DNA from: Paucilactobacillus hokkaidonensis JCM 18461 | GTDB taxonomy: Bacteria; Bacillota; Bacilli; Lactobacillales; Lactobacillaceae | NCBI RefSeq assembly: GCF_000829395.1 | Contig: NZ_AP014680.1 | Coordinates: 1,674,001 to 1,738,000, forward strand | Length of the DNA: 64,000 bases | Direction: 5' to 3' | Part shown: positions 48,099 through 56,833 of the stretch, one piece after another | How positions within the stretch are numbered: the stretch's first letter is position 1 | How the letters are laid out: each line of letters starts with the position of its first letter | The notes under the pieces: generated by a model | Databases searched by the model: none | Told to the model about the DNA's origin: nothing | Seen by the model: the letters and a program-made list of their open reading frames with translations, nothing else | Translations under genes and position numbers: made by a program

Positions 48099-48572
48099 TT
48101 AATCAATGATTTTTTCAATTTCATCCACCATCTTCAATGGATTAGTCTTCGGTGCATAGCGCCTAATCACATTTCCATCTCGATCCACCAAAAACTTGGT
48201 AAAGTTCCACTTAATTCCTGATCCAATCGCACCGGGTGCTTGTTGAGTTAGAAAATCAAATAATGGCAATGCCTTCTTCCCATTTACATCATTAATTGTA
48301 TGCATTGGAAAACTAACCCCGTATGTTGTTCGACATGATTGAGCCGCCGCTTCACCACTTGATAATTCTTGTTTGAATTGACTAGATGGAAATCCTAAAA
48401 CTACTAATCCTTGATTTTGATATTTTTTATACAACTCTTCCAGCTGCTTAAATTGAGGTGCAAACCCACATTTAGTCGCCGTATTCACAATTACCAACGG
48501 CTTGCCTTGATACTTACCCATTGAATACGTAGTTCCATCCTCTAAAGTCACGTCATAGTCATAAATACTCAT
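48099..48572 (-). CDS. Glutathione peroxidase family thiol peroxidase
   Basis: 157 residues. Peroxidatic Cys in VNTATKCGFAPQFKQLEEL (Cys in the place of Sec), family motif LGFPSSQF, likely resolving Cys in QSCRTTYG, and WNFTKFLVDRDG. In bacteria such enzymes use thioredoxin and guard against peroxides. Monocistronic by position. The 48000-48098 gap shows only the leader promoter region. Confidence 0.92.
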   Translation of the reverse strand: MSIYDYDVTLEDGTTYSMGKYQGKPLVIVNTATKCGFAPQFKQLEELYKKYQNQGLVVLGFPSSQFKQELSSGEAAAQSCRTTYGVSFPMHTINDVNGKKALPLFDFLTQQAPGAIGSGIKWNFTKFLVDRDGNVIRRYAPKTNPLKMVDEIEKIID

Positions 48573-48717
48573 CGCATTATCATTCCTTTCAACTGATTGT
48601 TATGAGTTAATCCTAACACTCCAGTACCAGTACTGTAACTTTATTTGGCTTCCACTTTATTTGCACAAAAAAAGTCCAAACCACATGCAGCGATTTGAAC
48701 TTGTTTGACACTACCTA

Positions 48718-49626
48718 CTACTTACTCTTTAAATCTTCGATTGAATTAATATTTTTCATGTATTTAGGAACAGCTAATCCGGTCTTAGCACCTTTTAAGT
48801 TAACCCGGACATCAACAAACTCACCTTTATATTGTCTTGCATACAATCCATGAGTGGTTGGTAACCAAGCTGATACAGATGCATCAGCTGCTCCGGTTGC
48901 GATTGAAGCCCACATTGGTTGTGCCTCCAGGGGTTGAATCGTTGTATCGTACCCCTTTTTATCCAGCAATTGTTTCACTAAATTAGTCGATGCAATTTCT
49001 GAATCCCAGGCAACATAAGTTAGCTTAACCTTTTTACCATGACCATTTGGGACACCTTTCAACCAAGCAGCAACCTGCTTAGGATGCTTTTTCATGTAGT
49101 TTTTAGCTGCCTTAGCAGGATCAACTCCATCGTTAACTTTCAACATAATCTCAGACATTTGTGTCTTATCCCAATGAAACTGGGATAGTAACTTATATGC
49201 ACCCGGATTAGATTGTTTAAAACCAGTTCTTGCAATCGTGTGCAAATTTTCGGTCTTGCCAAATACATTTTTAGGATCTTTCAAGAACTTAATTGGATAT
49301 TTAGTAAACATCCAATGGGGCTCCCATGCTGTAATCACAATGGCCTGATGATTTTTAATTGCTTTATCGAGCGTGCTGGTCATTGCAGCTGTTGAACTAG
49401 TTTGTAACTGCCAATTTTTACTCTTCAAACCGTAAGCAGTCAAGGCCTTTTGTGCGGCCCCCATCTCTCCAGCTCCAGCATCAATTCCTGTAATTGTGTA
49501 GTTAATCTGTGGTCCCAATTTTTTGTGTGGATTATAAGCTGCTGGTTTGCTACTGCACGCCGACAAGCCAATCGCCAGTAGAAACAGTGACAAACCAACC
49601 ATTAAAGTTTTTAGTTTACGCGTCAT
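48718..49626 (-). CDS. Glycine-betaine-binding lipoprotein (OpuAC/ProX type)
   Basis: 302 residues. Lipobox LSACSSKP near residue 22. Type-II binding fold with AWEPHWMFTKYPIKFL and MWASIATGAADASVSAWLPTTH, whose Trp and other aromatics form the quaternary-amine cage in homologues. Last gene of the ATPase-permease-binding protein operon, starting 3 bases after the permease stop. Confidence 0.92.
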   Translation of the reverse strand: MTRKLKTLMVGLSLFLLAIGLSACSSKPAAYNPHKKLGPQINYTITGIDAGAGEMGAAQKALTAYGLKSKNWQLQTSSTAAMTSTLDKAIKNHQAIVITAWEPHWMFTKYPIKFLKDPKNVFGKTENLHTIARTGFKQSNPGAYKLLSQFHWDKTQMSEIMLKVNDGVDPAKAAKNYMKKHPKQVAAWLKGVPNGHGKKVKLTYVAWDSEIASTNLVKQLLDKKGYDTTIQPLEAQPMWASIATGAADASVSAWLPTTHGLYARQYKGEFVDVRVNLKGAKTGLAVPKYMKNINSIEDLKSK

Positions 49627-49628
49627 TG

Positions 49629-50477
49629 TTACCCCCTCTTCGAACGGTTAAATGCCTGTGTAATCCGATCCAAGATAATGGCTAAAATAACAATTGCCAA
49701 CCCAGCTGTAAATCCGTTACCAGCATTATTACGACCTACCGCAAAGTAAACCTGTGTTCCAAGTCCTAAAGCTCCAATCATTGAAGCAATTACAACCATA
49801 GACAATGAAAGCATCATGCTTTGATTAACTCCAGCCATCAATGTCGACTTAGCAAGTGGCAATTGCACTTTAACTAGTTTTTGCCAGCTAGTAGATCCAT
49901 ATGAATCTGCTGCTTCAATCAATTCAACTGGTACCTGCCGAATTCCCAGGTTGGTCATTCTGACTGTGGGCGGCATCGCGAAAATTACTGACGAAATCAC
50001 GCCAGGAACCATTCCGATTCCAAAGAACGCTACAGCCGGAATCAAATAAACAAAAGCCGGCATGGTTTGCATAAAATCAAGAATTGGCTTCATAATTGCT
50101 TCAAAGCTATGACTCTTGGCCATTAAAATCCCAAGGGGAATTCCAATCACCAGAGCAATCAAGCTAGAAGTTAGGACCAACGTCAAAGTCTGAGTCATGT
50201 CACGCCAATAATCTAAGTTCCAGATTAATAGGAGTCCAATTAACTCAAAGCTGAGCAGTCCCCACTTTTTACCATGACGTGTTGCATAGTACGTAATGGC
50301 AAGTACAATCACAATGAATAACCAGACTGGTAATAAATCAAACAACCACTGAAATCCATTAACAATGCCACCGATAAAATTTGTAATTCCATTAAAGAAA
50401 CCGGTAAATTGTGTTAACCAAGCCACAAATGAATTGACCCAATCAGCTAATGGTAATTTACTAATTAAAACTAACAT
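49629..50477 (-). CDS. Glycine-betaine ABC permease
   Basis: 282 residues, six or so membrane helices. ATPase-contact loop AADSYGSTSWQKLVKVQLPLA near residue 190. It overlaps the ATPase stop by one base. With the ATPase and lipoprotein it forms an osmoprotectant importer. Confidence 0.92.
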   Translation of the reverse strand: MLVLISKLPLADWVNSFVAWLTQFTGFFNGITNFIGGIVNGFQWLFDLLPVWLFIVIVLAITYYATRHGKKWGLLSFELIGLLLIWNLDYWRDMTQTLTLVLTSSLIALVIGIPLGILMAKSHSFEAIMKPILDFMQTMPAFVYLIPAVAFFGIGMVPGVISSVIFAMPPTVRMTNLGIRQVPVELIEAADSYGSTSWQKLVKVQLPLAKSTLMAGVNQSMMLSLSMVVIASMIGALGLGTQVYFAVGRNNAGNGFTAGLAIVILAIILDRITQAFNRSKRG

Positions 50478-51670
50478 TATTGAGCCACCTCATTTCCTGC
50501 AATAGCACCTAAGACGGCGCCACGCACAATAATACCGACCAAATGCTGATCATCGTCTAACACTGCATATGGAATCGGTGTACTCGACAGTTTATCCATC
50601 AAGTCATTAACTGGCACATTAGGATGGGTGATTGGTACACTTGTTTGCACTACTGATTTAAGATCTCTACTGCCCTGATGAATTAGTTCAATAATGTCCT
50701 TAGCATCAGCAAATCCAACAAATTTACGGTCATTATCAACAACATACACTGATGAAATTTCATTTTCTTGCATCCGTCGTATAGCCAAGCGGGGTCCGTC
50801 TTTATCAATATTAACAGTATTAGGTCGAATCATTACATTCGCCACCGTCAAGACGCGTGTCCGATCAACGTCTTCAATAAACCGTTTCACATAATCATCA
50901 GCAGGACGGGTCAAAATATCTTCTGGTGTCCCTGTTTGAACGATCACACCATCTTTCATAATCATGATCCGATCGCCAATTCTCAGCGCTTCGTTCAAAT
51001 CATGGCTAATGAAAATAATTGTTTTATGCATTTTGGCTTGTAAATCTAATAGTTCATCTTGCATATCTTTACGATTCAATGGATCTAGCGCCGAAAACGC
51101 CTCGTCCATCAGTAATATCTCAGCATCATTGGCCAATCCACGCGCTAAACCAACTCGTTGCTGCATCCCACCAGATAATTGTGACGGATATTGATCATCA
51201 TATCCATGTAACCCAACCAATTCTAAAGCTTCGTGTGCCTTTTGATCGCGGACTGCTTTAGTGATTCCTTTAATTTCAAGACCATAAGCTGTATTTTCAA
51301 TAATAGTTCGATTAGGAAAAAGAGCAAAATTTTGAAAAATCATGCTCATCTTTTGCCGACGAACTTCCCGTAGCCCTTTTTTATCTAATTTCATCAAATC
51401 TTGATTATCAATCAAAATAGTCCCTTTAGTAGGTTCAATCAACCGGTTGATCATTCGAATTAATGTAGACTTTCCGCTACCAGAAAGCCCCATGATAACA
51501 AAAATTTCTCCCTCATTAACCGAAAAACTAGCTTGATTAACACCGACTGTAGCACCAGTTTCTTCTAAAACTTCTGCCTTTGATTTACCTTGTTCAATTA
51601 GTTCTTTTACTCGTGGAACACGCTTGCCATATATTTTAGTTAAGTTTTTTACTTCAACCTTTTTTACCAT
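50477..51670 (-). CDS. Glycine-betaine ABC transporter ATPase with CBS domains
   Basis: 397 residues. Walker A GLSGSGKSTLIRM near 55, signature LSGGMQQRVGLARGLA, Walker B LLMDEAFSALD, and a C-terminal CBS pair (about 270-390). In OpuA the CBS domains sense ionic strength and c-di-AMP; a c-di-AMP receptor (DarA) also lies in this window. Start after AAGGAGGATAT. Confidence 0.94.
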   Translation of the reverse strand: MVKKVEVKNLTKIYGKRVPRVKELIEQGKSKAEVLEETGATVGVNQASFSVNEGEIFVIMGLSGSGKSTLIRMINRLIEPTKGTILIDNQDLMKLDKKGLREVRRQKMSMIFQNFALFPNRTIIENTAYGLEIKGITKAVRDQKAHEALELVGLHGYDDQYPSQLSGGMQQRVGLARGLANDAEILLMDEAFSALDPLNRKDMQDELLDLQAKMHKTIIFISHDLNEALRIGDRIMIMKDGVIVQTGTPEDILTRPADDYVKRFIEDVDRTRVLTVANVMIRPNTVNIDKDGPRLAIRRMQENEISSVYVVDNDRKFVGFADAKDIIELIHQGSRDLKSVVQTSVPITHPNVPVNDLMDKLSSTPIPYAVLDDDQHLVGIIVRGAVLGAIAGNEVAQ

Positions 51671-51884
51671 ATATCCTCCTTCAAGAAAGAGGTGTGAATT
51701 TAACCAAATTACCTTCTAAGTTAAAAAAGCTAACCTCCGTTCAAATTCTTGTGAACAAAGATAAGCTGCAATAGCTATAGTAAGTTGGTTGAATGAACAC
51801 ATTTCAGTTACATTTAAATTAGTCTCAATGCTTAAGACCATAAAATTTAAAATGTCCGTTCTATTTTCTGACGCATTGGTGCTA

Positions 51885-51913
51885 TTATTACAAGAAAAAT
51901 TGGTATTAGTCAA
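51885..51913 (-). promoter_or_regulatory. Promoter of the glycine-betaine operon
   Basis: Minus strand -35 TTGACT (51913-51908), 17-base spacer, -10 TAATAA (51890-51885). A leader of about 205 bases precedes the ATPase gene; no conserved fold was recognised in it. The 51671-52075 stretch otherwise shows nothing I can name. Confidence 0.5.
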
Positions 51914-52079
51914 ATAAATCGAATTAGTTAAGTATTATTTATGGTCCCTTCAGTGCTAATTCTATCAGCATGAAAGCTCTTTTATGTGAATATATTTTTG
52001 ATTCTCAATAGCTGACAGAGACACTCATTTTATGGTAAGCTAATAACTGTTATAAATTAATAGTGTAAATCGGTTGGCG

Positions 52080-52140
52080 CAAGCTTCAAGGACTTTACTT
52101 TCTCAGGGGTGTGGGAAGGTTCTTGGAGTTTGGGCTTTTT
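52080..52140 (+). terminator. Terminator-like hairpin ahead of the antiporter gene
   Basis: CAAGCTTCAAGGACTTT pairs with AAGGTTCTTGGAGTTTG (about 13 of 17 positions) and is followed by GGGC and TTTTTT. No rightward gene precedes it, so a transcript ending here would start inside the gap. It could be an attenuator for the antiporter. Confidence 0.5.
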
Positions 52141-52272
52141 TATTTCTAAACGTGTTCGCGTGGCCAGAGACCTAGGGCTAAGCCCAGACCAACCATCAAT
52201 AAATCTCAAACCAATTTATCAATGGTTAGTCTGGACTTAGCCTACGGTCTCTGAACAGCCCCGCTCGCACTC
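52136..52272 (-). repeat. Hairpin element G (before the antiporter)
   Basis: Minus strand from GAGTG (52272) to CACGTTTAGAAATAAAAAAG. It shares CCGTAGGCTAAG, the central GATAAATTGGTTTGAGATT block, CTTAGCCCTAGG and GCGAACACGT with F1 and F2. Its variable stem (CCAGACTAACCA with TGGTTGGTCTGG) differs but is self-complementary. It lies 25 bases before the antiporter start. Confidence 0.8.
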
Positions 52273-52296
52273 TCTCACTTGAAAGGTAAAAAAAAC

Positions 52297-53451
52297 ATGC
52301 ATGCAATTGGAGAACTATGTTTAATTTTAATCGCCACTACCATCGCTGGACATTATAGTGCCCGAATTGGATTACCAGCTGTTGTGGGTCAACTATTAGT
52401 TGGTATTTTAGTTGGACCTGCCATATTTGATTGGATAAAAGGGGATGAATTTACCAGTCTCTTTTCAGAAATCGGGGTCATCATTTTGATGTTTAGTGCT
52501 GGAATGGAAAGTGATCTAAATTTATTAAAGAAGTACCTAAAGCCTAGTATCCTAGTCGCACTATTAGGTGTCATCTTACCAGTTATAACTATCTATGGAT
52601 TAAGCCTTGCCTTTCATTTACATCAGACCGAAAGTATTTTTATTGGTGTAATTTTTGCCGCCACATCTGTCTCGATTTCCGTTGCCGTATTAAAAGAATT
52701 GGATGTCTTGCATGGTAAAGCGGGTGCAACAATTCTAGGTGCTGCAGTTGTTGACGATGTGCTGGCCGTTGTTATTTTAAGTGTAATGGTCAGTTTAATA
52801 GGAACCGGTGCATCCACCGGTGGTAGCAGCAATTTATTATTATCTTTTACCAGCCAAATAATCTTTTTCATTGCAATTTACTTCGTTGTTAAATTCATTG
52901 CACCAATCCTAGCGAGATTGGGTAAACATTTATTTATTCCAGGTGGGCCAACCATTGTAGCTGTAATTTTATGTTTAGGCATGGCTTTAATTGCTGATGC
53001 AATTGATCTTAGTTCTGTCGTAGGGGCCTTTTTTGCTGGCATTGCCATTTCACAAACCAGTGTGAAACATGAAGTGGAACAAAATATTGAGCCAATTGGG
53101 TATGCAATGTTCATCCCTGTTTTCTTCGTCAGCATTGGTTTATCAATGTCATTTGACGGCTTCATGGACGATTTTCTATTCATCGTTTTACTAACAATCC
53201 TAGCAACTATCACTAAATTGCTTGGTGCAGGTCTTGGAGCTAAACTATCTAACTTTTCGATGAAAGACTCGTATATTGTTGGAGCCGGGATGGTTTCACG
53301 AGGAGAAATGGCCTTGATTATTGCACAAATTGGCTACCGCGCAGAATTACTTTCGTCAGAATACTACTCGGCGATTATTACGGCCATTATTTTGACTACC
53401 TTGATTGCACCGTTATTGTTGAAACATGCTTATTCATTGAAAGAAAATTAG
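52297..53451 (+). CDS. Cation/proton antiporter, CPA2 family
   Basis: 384 residues, about 12 membrane helices, from MHAIGELCLILIATTIAG (ATG 52297, GAAAGG upstream). The paired Asp motif AAVVDDVLAVVILS (about residue 156) is the ion-binding center of the family; SRGEMALIIAQIGY is near the end. No C-terminal Trk-type NAD domain, so the short form. Potassium or sodium as substrate is not decided by sequence. Confidence 0.9.
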   Translation: MHAIGELCLILIATTIAGHYSARIGLPAVVGQLLVGILVGPAIFDWIKGDEFTSLFSEIGVIILMFSAGMESDLNLLKKYLKPSILVALLGVILPVITIYGLSLAFHLHQTESIFIGVIFAATSVSISVAVLKELDVLHGKAGATILGAAVVDDVLAVVILSVMVSLIGTGASTGGSSNLLLSFTSQIIFFIAIYFVVKFIAPILARLGKHLFIPGGPTIVAVILCLGMALIADAIDLSSVVGAFFAGIAISQTSVKHEVEQNIEPIGYAMFIPVFFVSIGLSMSFDGFMDDFLFIVLLTILATITKLLGAGLGAKLSNFSMKDSYIVGAGMVSRGEMALIIAQIGYRAELLSSEYYSAIITAIILTTLIAPLLLKHAYSLKEN

Positions 53452-53460
53452 TCCAATCAA

Positions 53461-53496
53461 AAAAACTCCGATTAATCAAGGTCGGAGTTTTTATTT
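53461..53496. terminator. Bidirectional terminator after the antiporter
   Basis: AAAAACTCCG, loop, CGGAGTTTTTATTT, 9 bases after the antiporter stop and in front of the leftward alcohol dehydrogenase stop. Works in both directions by sequence. Confidence 0.85.
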
Positions 53497-53508
53497 AGCA
53501 CATAATTT

Positions 53509-54615
53509 TTATTCATCAATCAACAAAATTGGTTTAATAGTACTGCCCGAAAGTGAATCATCCATCGCTTGATTAATCTCTGACAGTGGATAAAATTTAA
53601 CTAATTTTTCAAATGGAAACAGTCCTTTTTGCTGTGCAGCGATCAGCTGTGGTAAAAATAATTGTGGAATCGAATCGCCCTGGGTAATAGCAATCAACTT
53701 TCGATTATCAGACAACATATCAGCCGTGAAATTAAATGACAAATCTTGAGTTGCTGCAATGACACCAGCGGTTCCCATGATGTCCAATGCCATAATTGAT
53801 GCATGTGTCACCATACTAATACCAGTAGTATCCAACGAAAAGTTAACACCACGGCCGGCCGTAATTGCTTTAATGGCATCAGCAACGTCACCCGCTTTTG
53901 CTAATTGGCTTGAATTGATGACATCCGTTGCACCAAGTTCTTTGGCCAATTTCAAACGGTTATCATGAATATCAATGGCAATAATCTTATCTATGTTTAA
54001 CATCTTAGCTGCCATAATGGCCGCTAACCCAACTGCTCCGGTACCAAAAACTGCCAATGAATCACCAATCGAAGGTTTAAACACATTCATTACGGCGCCA
54101 GCCCCAGTATTAAACCCACATCCTAAGGGACCATACCATTTTAAATCCAATTCAGGATCAATTTTAATAGCAGAACGTTTATTAACGATTGCATGCGTAG
54201 CAAACGAACCTTGTCCAAAGTAATTACTTAGGTCTTGATCACCTTGATGTAGTCGCTTTGTACCATCTTGATAAGCACCACCAAAATTTAGTTCATTTAC
54301 CCGCCGACATTCGGCTGGGTGCCCGGAAAGACATAAATCACATTCGCCACACGACGCAACCGTCAAAATTACATGATCGCCCACGGCTACATTTGTGACT
54401 CCAGGGCCAATCTTTTCAACAATGCCAGCACCCTCATGCCCTAACACAGCCGGTAACGGTACCATTTGAAACTTGGTAGCTATAATGTCTGCATGACACA
54501 TCCCCGTGGCTACCATTTTTACTAAAACTTCGTCATTTTTAGGCTCATCTAATTCAACATCTTCAATCGCAATTGGTTGATTAAAATCATGCGCGACAGC
54601 TGCTTTAATTTTCAT
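53509..54615 (-). CDS. Zinc-dependent alcohol dehydrogenase (MDR family)
   Basis: 368 residues. Catalytic zinc: Cys in ATGMCHADI, GHEGAG and a later Cys. Structural zinc: Cys in SCGECDLCLSGHPAEC. NAD binding FGTGAVGLAAIMAAK near residue 195. Resembles aryl-alcohol/benzyl alcohol dehydrogenases; substrate is unknown. Lies 21 bp after the NmrA-like gene, so probably one transcript. Confidence 0.92.
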   Translation of the reverse strand: MKIKAAVAHDFNQPIAIEDVELDEPKNDEVLVKMVATGMCHADIIATKFQMVPLPAVLGHEGAGIVEKIGPGVTNVAVGDHVILTVASCGECDLCLSGHPAECRRVNELNFGGAYQDGTKRLHQGDQDLSNYFGQGSFATHAIVNKRSAIKIDPELDLKWYGPLGCGFNTGAGAVMNVFKPSIGDSLAVFGTGAVGLAAIMAAKMLNIDKIIAIDIHDNRLKLAKELGATDVINSSQLAKAGDVADAIKAITAGRGVNFSLDTTGISMVTHASIMALDIMGTAGVIAATQDLSFNFTADMLSDNRKLIAITQGDSIPQLFLPQLIAAQQKGLFPFEKLVKFYPLSEINQAMDDSLSGSTIKPILLIDE

Positions 54616-54636
54616 TTTATTAAGCTCCCTTTTTAT

Positions 54637-55497
54637 CTATTCAGCAATGTTTTTCTGCAAATATTGTTTAAAGGTCGTCGGTTGACGTCCAAGCAACCAT
54701 GTCAAGACATTAGGATTACCTGCTAGTCCCCATTTAGAATAAGTATCGGCTAAATGAGTAACTGCTTCTCGACTATACACATTAAGAAATCCGACTGTAT
54801 CCATAAAATCGTTCAAATTATCCACTCTTTTGGCAACAGCATGTTCGCCCGTTAACTCATTATACTGATCCACCAATTCATTGGGTGATAAGAAATCAGG
54901 ACCAACTAATTCGTACGTTGCAAGAGTATGCTTGACTGGATCAGCCAATACCTTGCCGGTAATTTCACCAACATCATCAGAATCAACATATGACAATCGG
55001 GTATTGATGTCATAAAAGATCGAATAAGCACCCTGTGCATGAACAGCGCTAGGATCAAAATTATGCATGTAGTGCATGGGTTGTAACACTGTGTAGTTGA
55101 AATGGTTTTTAAGTTCTTGATATGCTAAATACTCTTCAACTTCTCGCTTAGCGGTATGCTGCAACAATGTACTCATAATTGGATGTGTGACAGAAATCAT
55201 CACAAATTGATTAATATGCTGCTTAATACCTTCATCAACTAAATATTTACCAACTAAGGCCTCTTCGGCAATAAACAGAGGTGGAATATAGACAATTTGA
55301 TCGACTCCTTTGACAGCCTCCCGAATTATATTAATATTAGTCAAATCACCTACTAATACTTCTTTAACGCCTAACTTTTGTTTCAAATCTGTGGTTGATT
55401 GAGCAATATCCGTTGCCCGCACCTCATATCCTTGTTTGACTAGCTGTTTAATAATACTTTGACCCGTGTGACCATTCGCTGATGTAACTAAAATCAT
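54637..55497 (-). CDS. NmrA-like NAD(P)-binding reductase
   Basis: 286 residues, Rossmann fold with SANGHTGQSIIKQL at the N-terminus and no Tyr-x3-Lys pair typical of active short-chain dehydrogenases. Similar to NAD(P)H-quinone or redox-sensor proteins. First gene of the pair with the alcohol dehydrogenase. The regulator gene to its right and an operator-like dyad upstream suggest substrate-linked control. Confidence 0.85.
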   Translation of the reverse strand: MILVTSANGHTGQSIIKQLVKQGYEVRATDIAQSTTDLKQKLGVKEVLVGDLTNINIIREAVKGVDQIVYIPPLFIAEEALVGKYLVDEGIKQHINQFVMISVTHPIMSTLLQHTAKREVEEYLAYQELKNHFNYTVLQPMHYMHNFDPSAVHAQGAYSIFYDINTRLSYVDSDDVGEITGKVLADPVKHTLATYELVGPDFLSPNELVDQYNELTGEHAVAKRVDNLNDFMDTVGFLNVYSREAVTHLADTYSKWGLAGNPNVLTWLLGRQPTTFKQYLQKNIAE

Positions 55498-55535
55498 ATC
55501 AATTACTCCTTTCTTGTGAGCTTTTAATCAATCTC

Positions 55536-55564
55536 ATTGTAAGCCCTTTCAATCGTTTTGTAAA
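55536..55564 (-). promoter_or_regulatory. Promoter of the NmrA-like gene
   Basis: Minus strand -35 TTTACA (55564-55559), 17-base spacer, -10 TACAAT (55541-55536), about 40 bases before the ATG. Confidence 0.7.
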
Positions 55565-55565
55565 C

Positions 55566-55587
55566 AATATGTGTGTGCATACATATT
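55566..55587. promoter_or_regulatory. Candidate MarR operator
   Basis: 22-bp imperfect dyad with perfect 7-bp arms AATATGT and ACATATT. It abuts the -35 of the preceding promoter. The MarR gene is about 280 bases further right in the same direction. Binding is inferred. Confidence 0.5.
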
Positions 55588-55602
55588 TATAACTAAAAAA
55601 AT

Positions 55603-55637
55603 GAAGCTGGGCAAAAACGTAGTTTTTGCTGAGGCTT
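55603..55637 (-). terminator. Terminator after element H
   Basis: Minus strand GAAGCCTCAGCAAAAACTAC../..GTTTTTGCCCAGCTTC with a T-run following. It would end transcription from the MarR side. Confidence 0.6.
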
Positions 55638-55651
55638 CCTTTGCTTTTAGG

Positions 55652-55876
55652 AACTTTATTGCTAAAACGTGGGAAATAAGGCAGATTCTCTTCGATGTCC
55701 ATATTACTAAGCCGAAAACCGGCAAGAAATAATGGCTTCCGCTTAGCTACGATTAACAAACGATCCAAAGTACGGATCATTCGTTAATCTAGGCTGCCAT
55801 GAGAACTTACTGCTTTAGCAGTTAGTTCTTTGGACAACGGCGTATGCTCAGAATCTAAGTGCCTTATTTCCCACTC
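55652..55876 (-). repeat. Hairpin element H (long, after the MarR gene)
   Basis: About 225 bp. Minus strand from GAGTG (55876) to CACGTTTTAGCAATAAAG. Outer arms GGAAATAAGGCA../..TGCCTTATTTCC with AGATTCT/AGAATCT, and at least three inner hairpins, including GATTAAC..GATCC/GGATC..GTTAATC and AGAACT../..AGTTCT. The MarR stop codon falls inside its right end. A reading frame across it is an artefact. Confidence 0.8.
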
Positions 55877-56313
55877 TTACCTGGTTGCAGCTCATTAAAA
55901 ATAGTCTGGCCCACGATCTGTAAATTTTGTTCAAATTGTTCTCGCTGTTCTACTGGTACATTTTTTATTAATAATTCATTTTGCTGATTAACCTTGTCGT
56001 AAATCTGCGAATAAATATCTTTACCAGCTTGGGTTAGATACAAATTAGAAGTGCGTTTATCTTTTTGATTGCGGATCTTATCAACATAACCAAGTTCGAC
56101 TAACTGCTGTATACCCCGAGCAATACCACTTTGATCTAGATAAATGTATTCGCCTAATTCCAGCTGTGAAATCCCATCATGGTCATGAATTTTGAGAATA
56201 AAATAATATAGACTGGCCCCTAATCCTTCCGGTTTCAGTTTCCGATCAATACTGATCCCTGCATACTTAGCCGCTACGGCCAACCACATGTTAACATTAT
56301 CCAAATCAATCAC
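55864..56313 (-). CDS. MarR family transcriptional regulator
   Basis: 149 residues; winged helix with ISQLELGEYIYLDQSGIARGIQQLVELGYV at about 50-80 and the wing KIRNQKDKRTSNLYLT. Probably controls the NmrA-like and alcohol dehydrogenase genes downstream; ligand unknown. Its last codons overlap hairpin element H, so its end is set by the element. Confidence 0.9.
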   Translation of the reverse strand: MIDLDNVNMWLAVAAKYAGISIDRKLKPEGLGASLYYFILKIHDHDGISQLELGEYIYLDQSGIARGIQQLVELGYVDKIRNQKDKRTSNLYLTQAGKDIYSQIYDKVNQQNELLIKNVPVEQREQFEQNLQIVGQTIFNELQPGKSGK

Positions 56314-56377
56314 CTTCTTAGTATCGTTCTTATAATATTAGCATATTATTGTTAAATCTAAAAAAGCTATTCCATCA

Positions 56378-56746
56378 TTAACGCCAAAATTTATCTAGTT
56401 GTGCCTTATCTTGAATATTAAATGCAATCATTTTTTGTAATATTTCATAATTAATGGGCTGATTCCAAGGCATCCGGATAATCCCCTTAGTATGATCGAT
56501 CCCTGCAGCTTCAATTTCTTTAGTAAAGTGTGCAATACCGGCCTCCTCAGGTGTGGCCGCCATATGCTTTTTAGAAATGCTAAAGCCAATGATAAAGGTA
56601 CCATGGTCAGTAAACATTGGCTGATTCCAAGCCAACCTTGGCTTTAATTGTGGAAAAGTATCCATTACCCACTGTAAAACTTTAATCACTCTAGCTCGTT
56701 GTTTTGGATTTTCAATTGGCTCAATAAATGCTGCAAAAGTATCCAT
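56378..56746 (-). CDS. DUF1801 (YdhG/frataxin-like) protein
   Basis: 122 residues. Family features: RVIKVLQWVMDTFPQLKPRLAWNQPMF and later IRMPWNQPINYEILQKMIAFN. Bacillus Fra, a frataxin-like iron chaperone, belongs to this fold, but function here is not shown. Single gene, no close operon partner. Confidence 0.85.
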   Translation of the reverse strand: MDTFAAFIEPIENPKQRARVIKVLQWVMDTFPQLKPRLAWNQPMFTDHGTFIIGFSISKKHMAATPEEAGIAHFTKEIEAAGIDHTKGIIRMPWNQPINYEILQKMIAFNIQDKAQLDKFWR

Positions 56747-56833
56747 AGTATCAAACTCCTTAGTTAATATACATTACTTTAATTTTTTTGAATTCATACA
56801 AAAAGCCGACCATTTAAGTTCGACTTTAAAAAA

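Noticed and set aside
48600-48717. Terminator after the betaine-binding protein gene
   Set aside because: AGTCCAAACC and GATTTGAACTT pair only weakly; not strong enough to list.
51716-51913. 65-codon frame upstream of the betaine operon
   Set aside because: Its TTG start is the -35 hexamer of a good promoter, there is no ribosome site, and nothing in it matches a known family.
55499-55780. 93-codon open frame on the minus strand next to the NmrA-like gene
   Set aside because: It runs across the promoter, the MarR-type dyad, a terminator hairpin and much of hairpin element H, has no supporting ribosome site and no recognisable domain.
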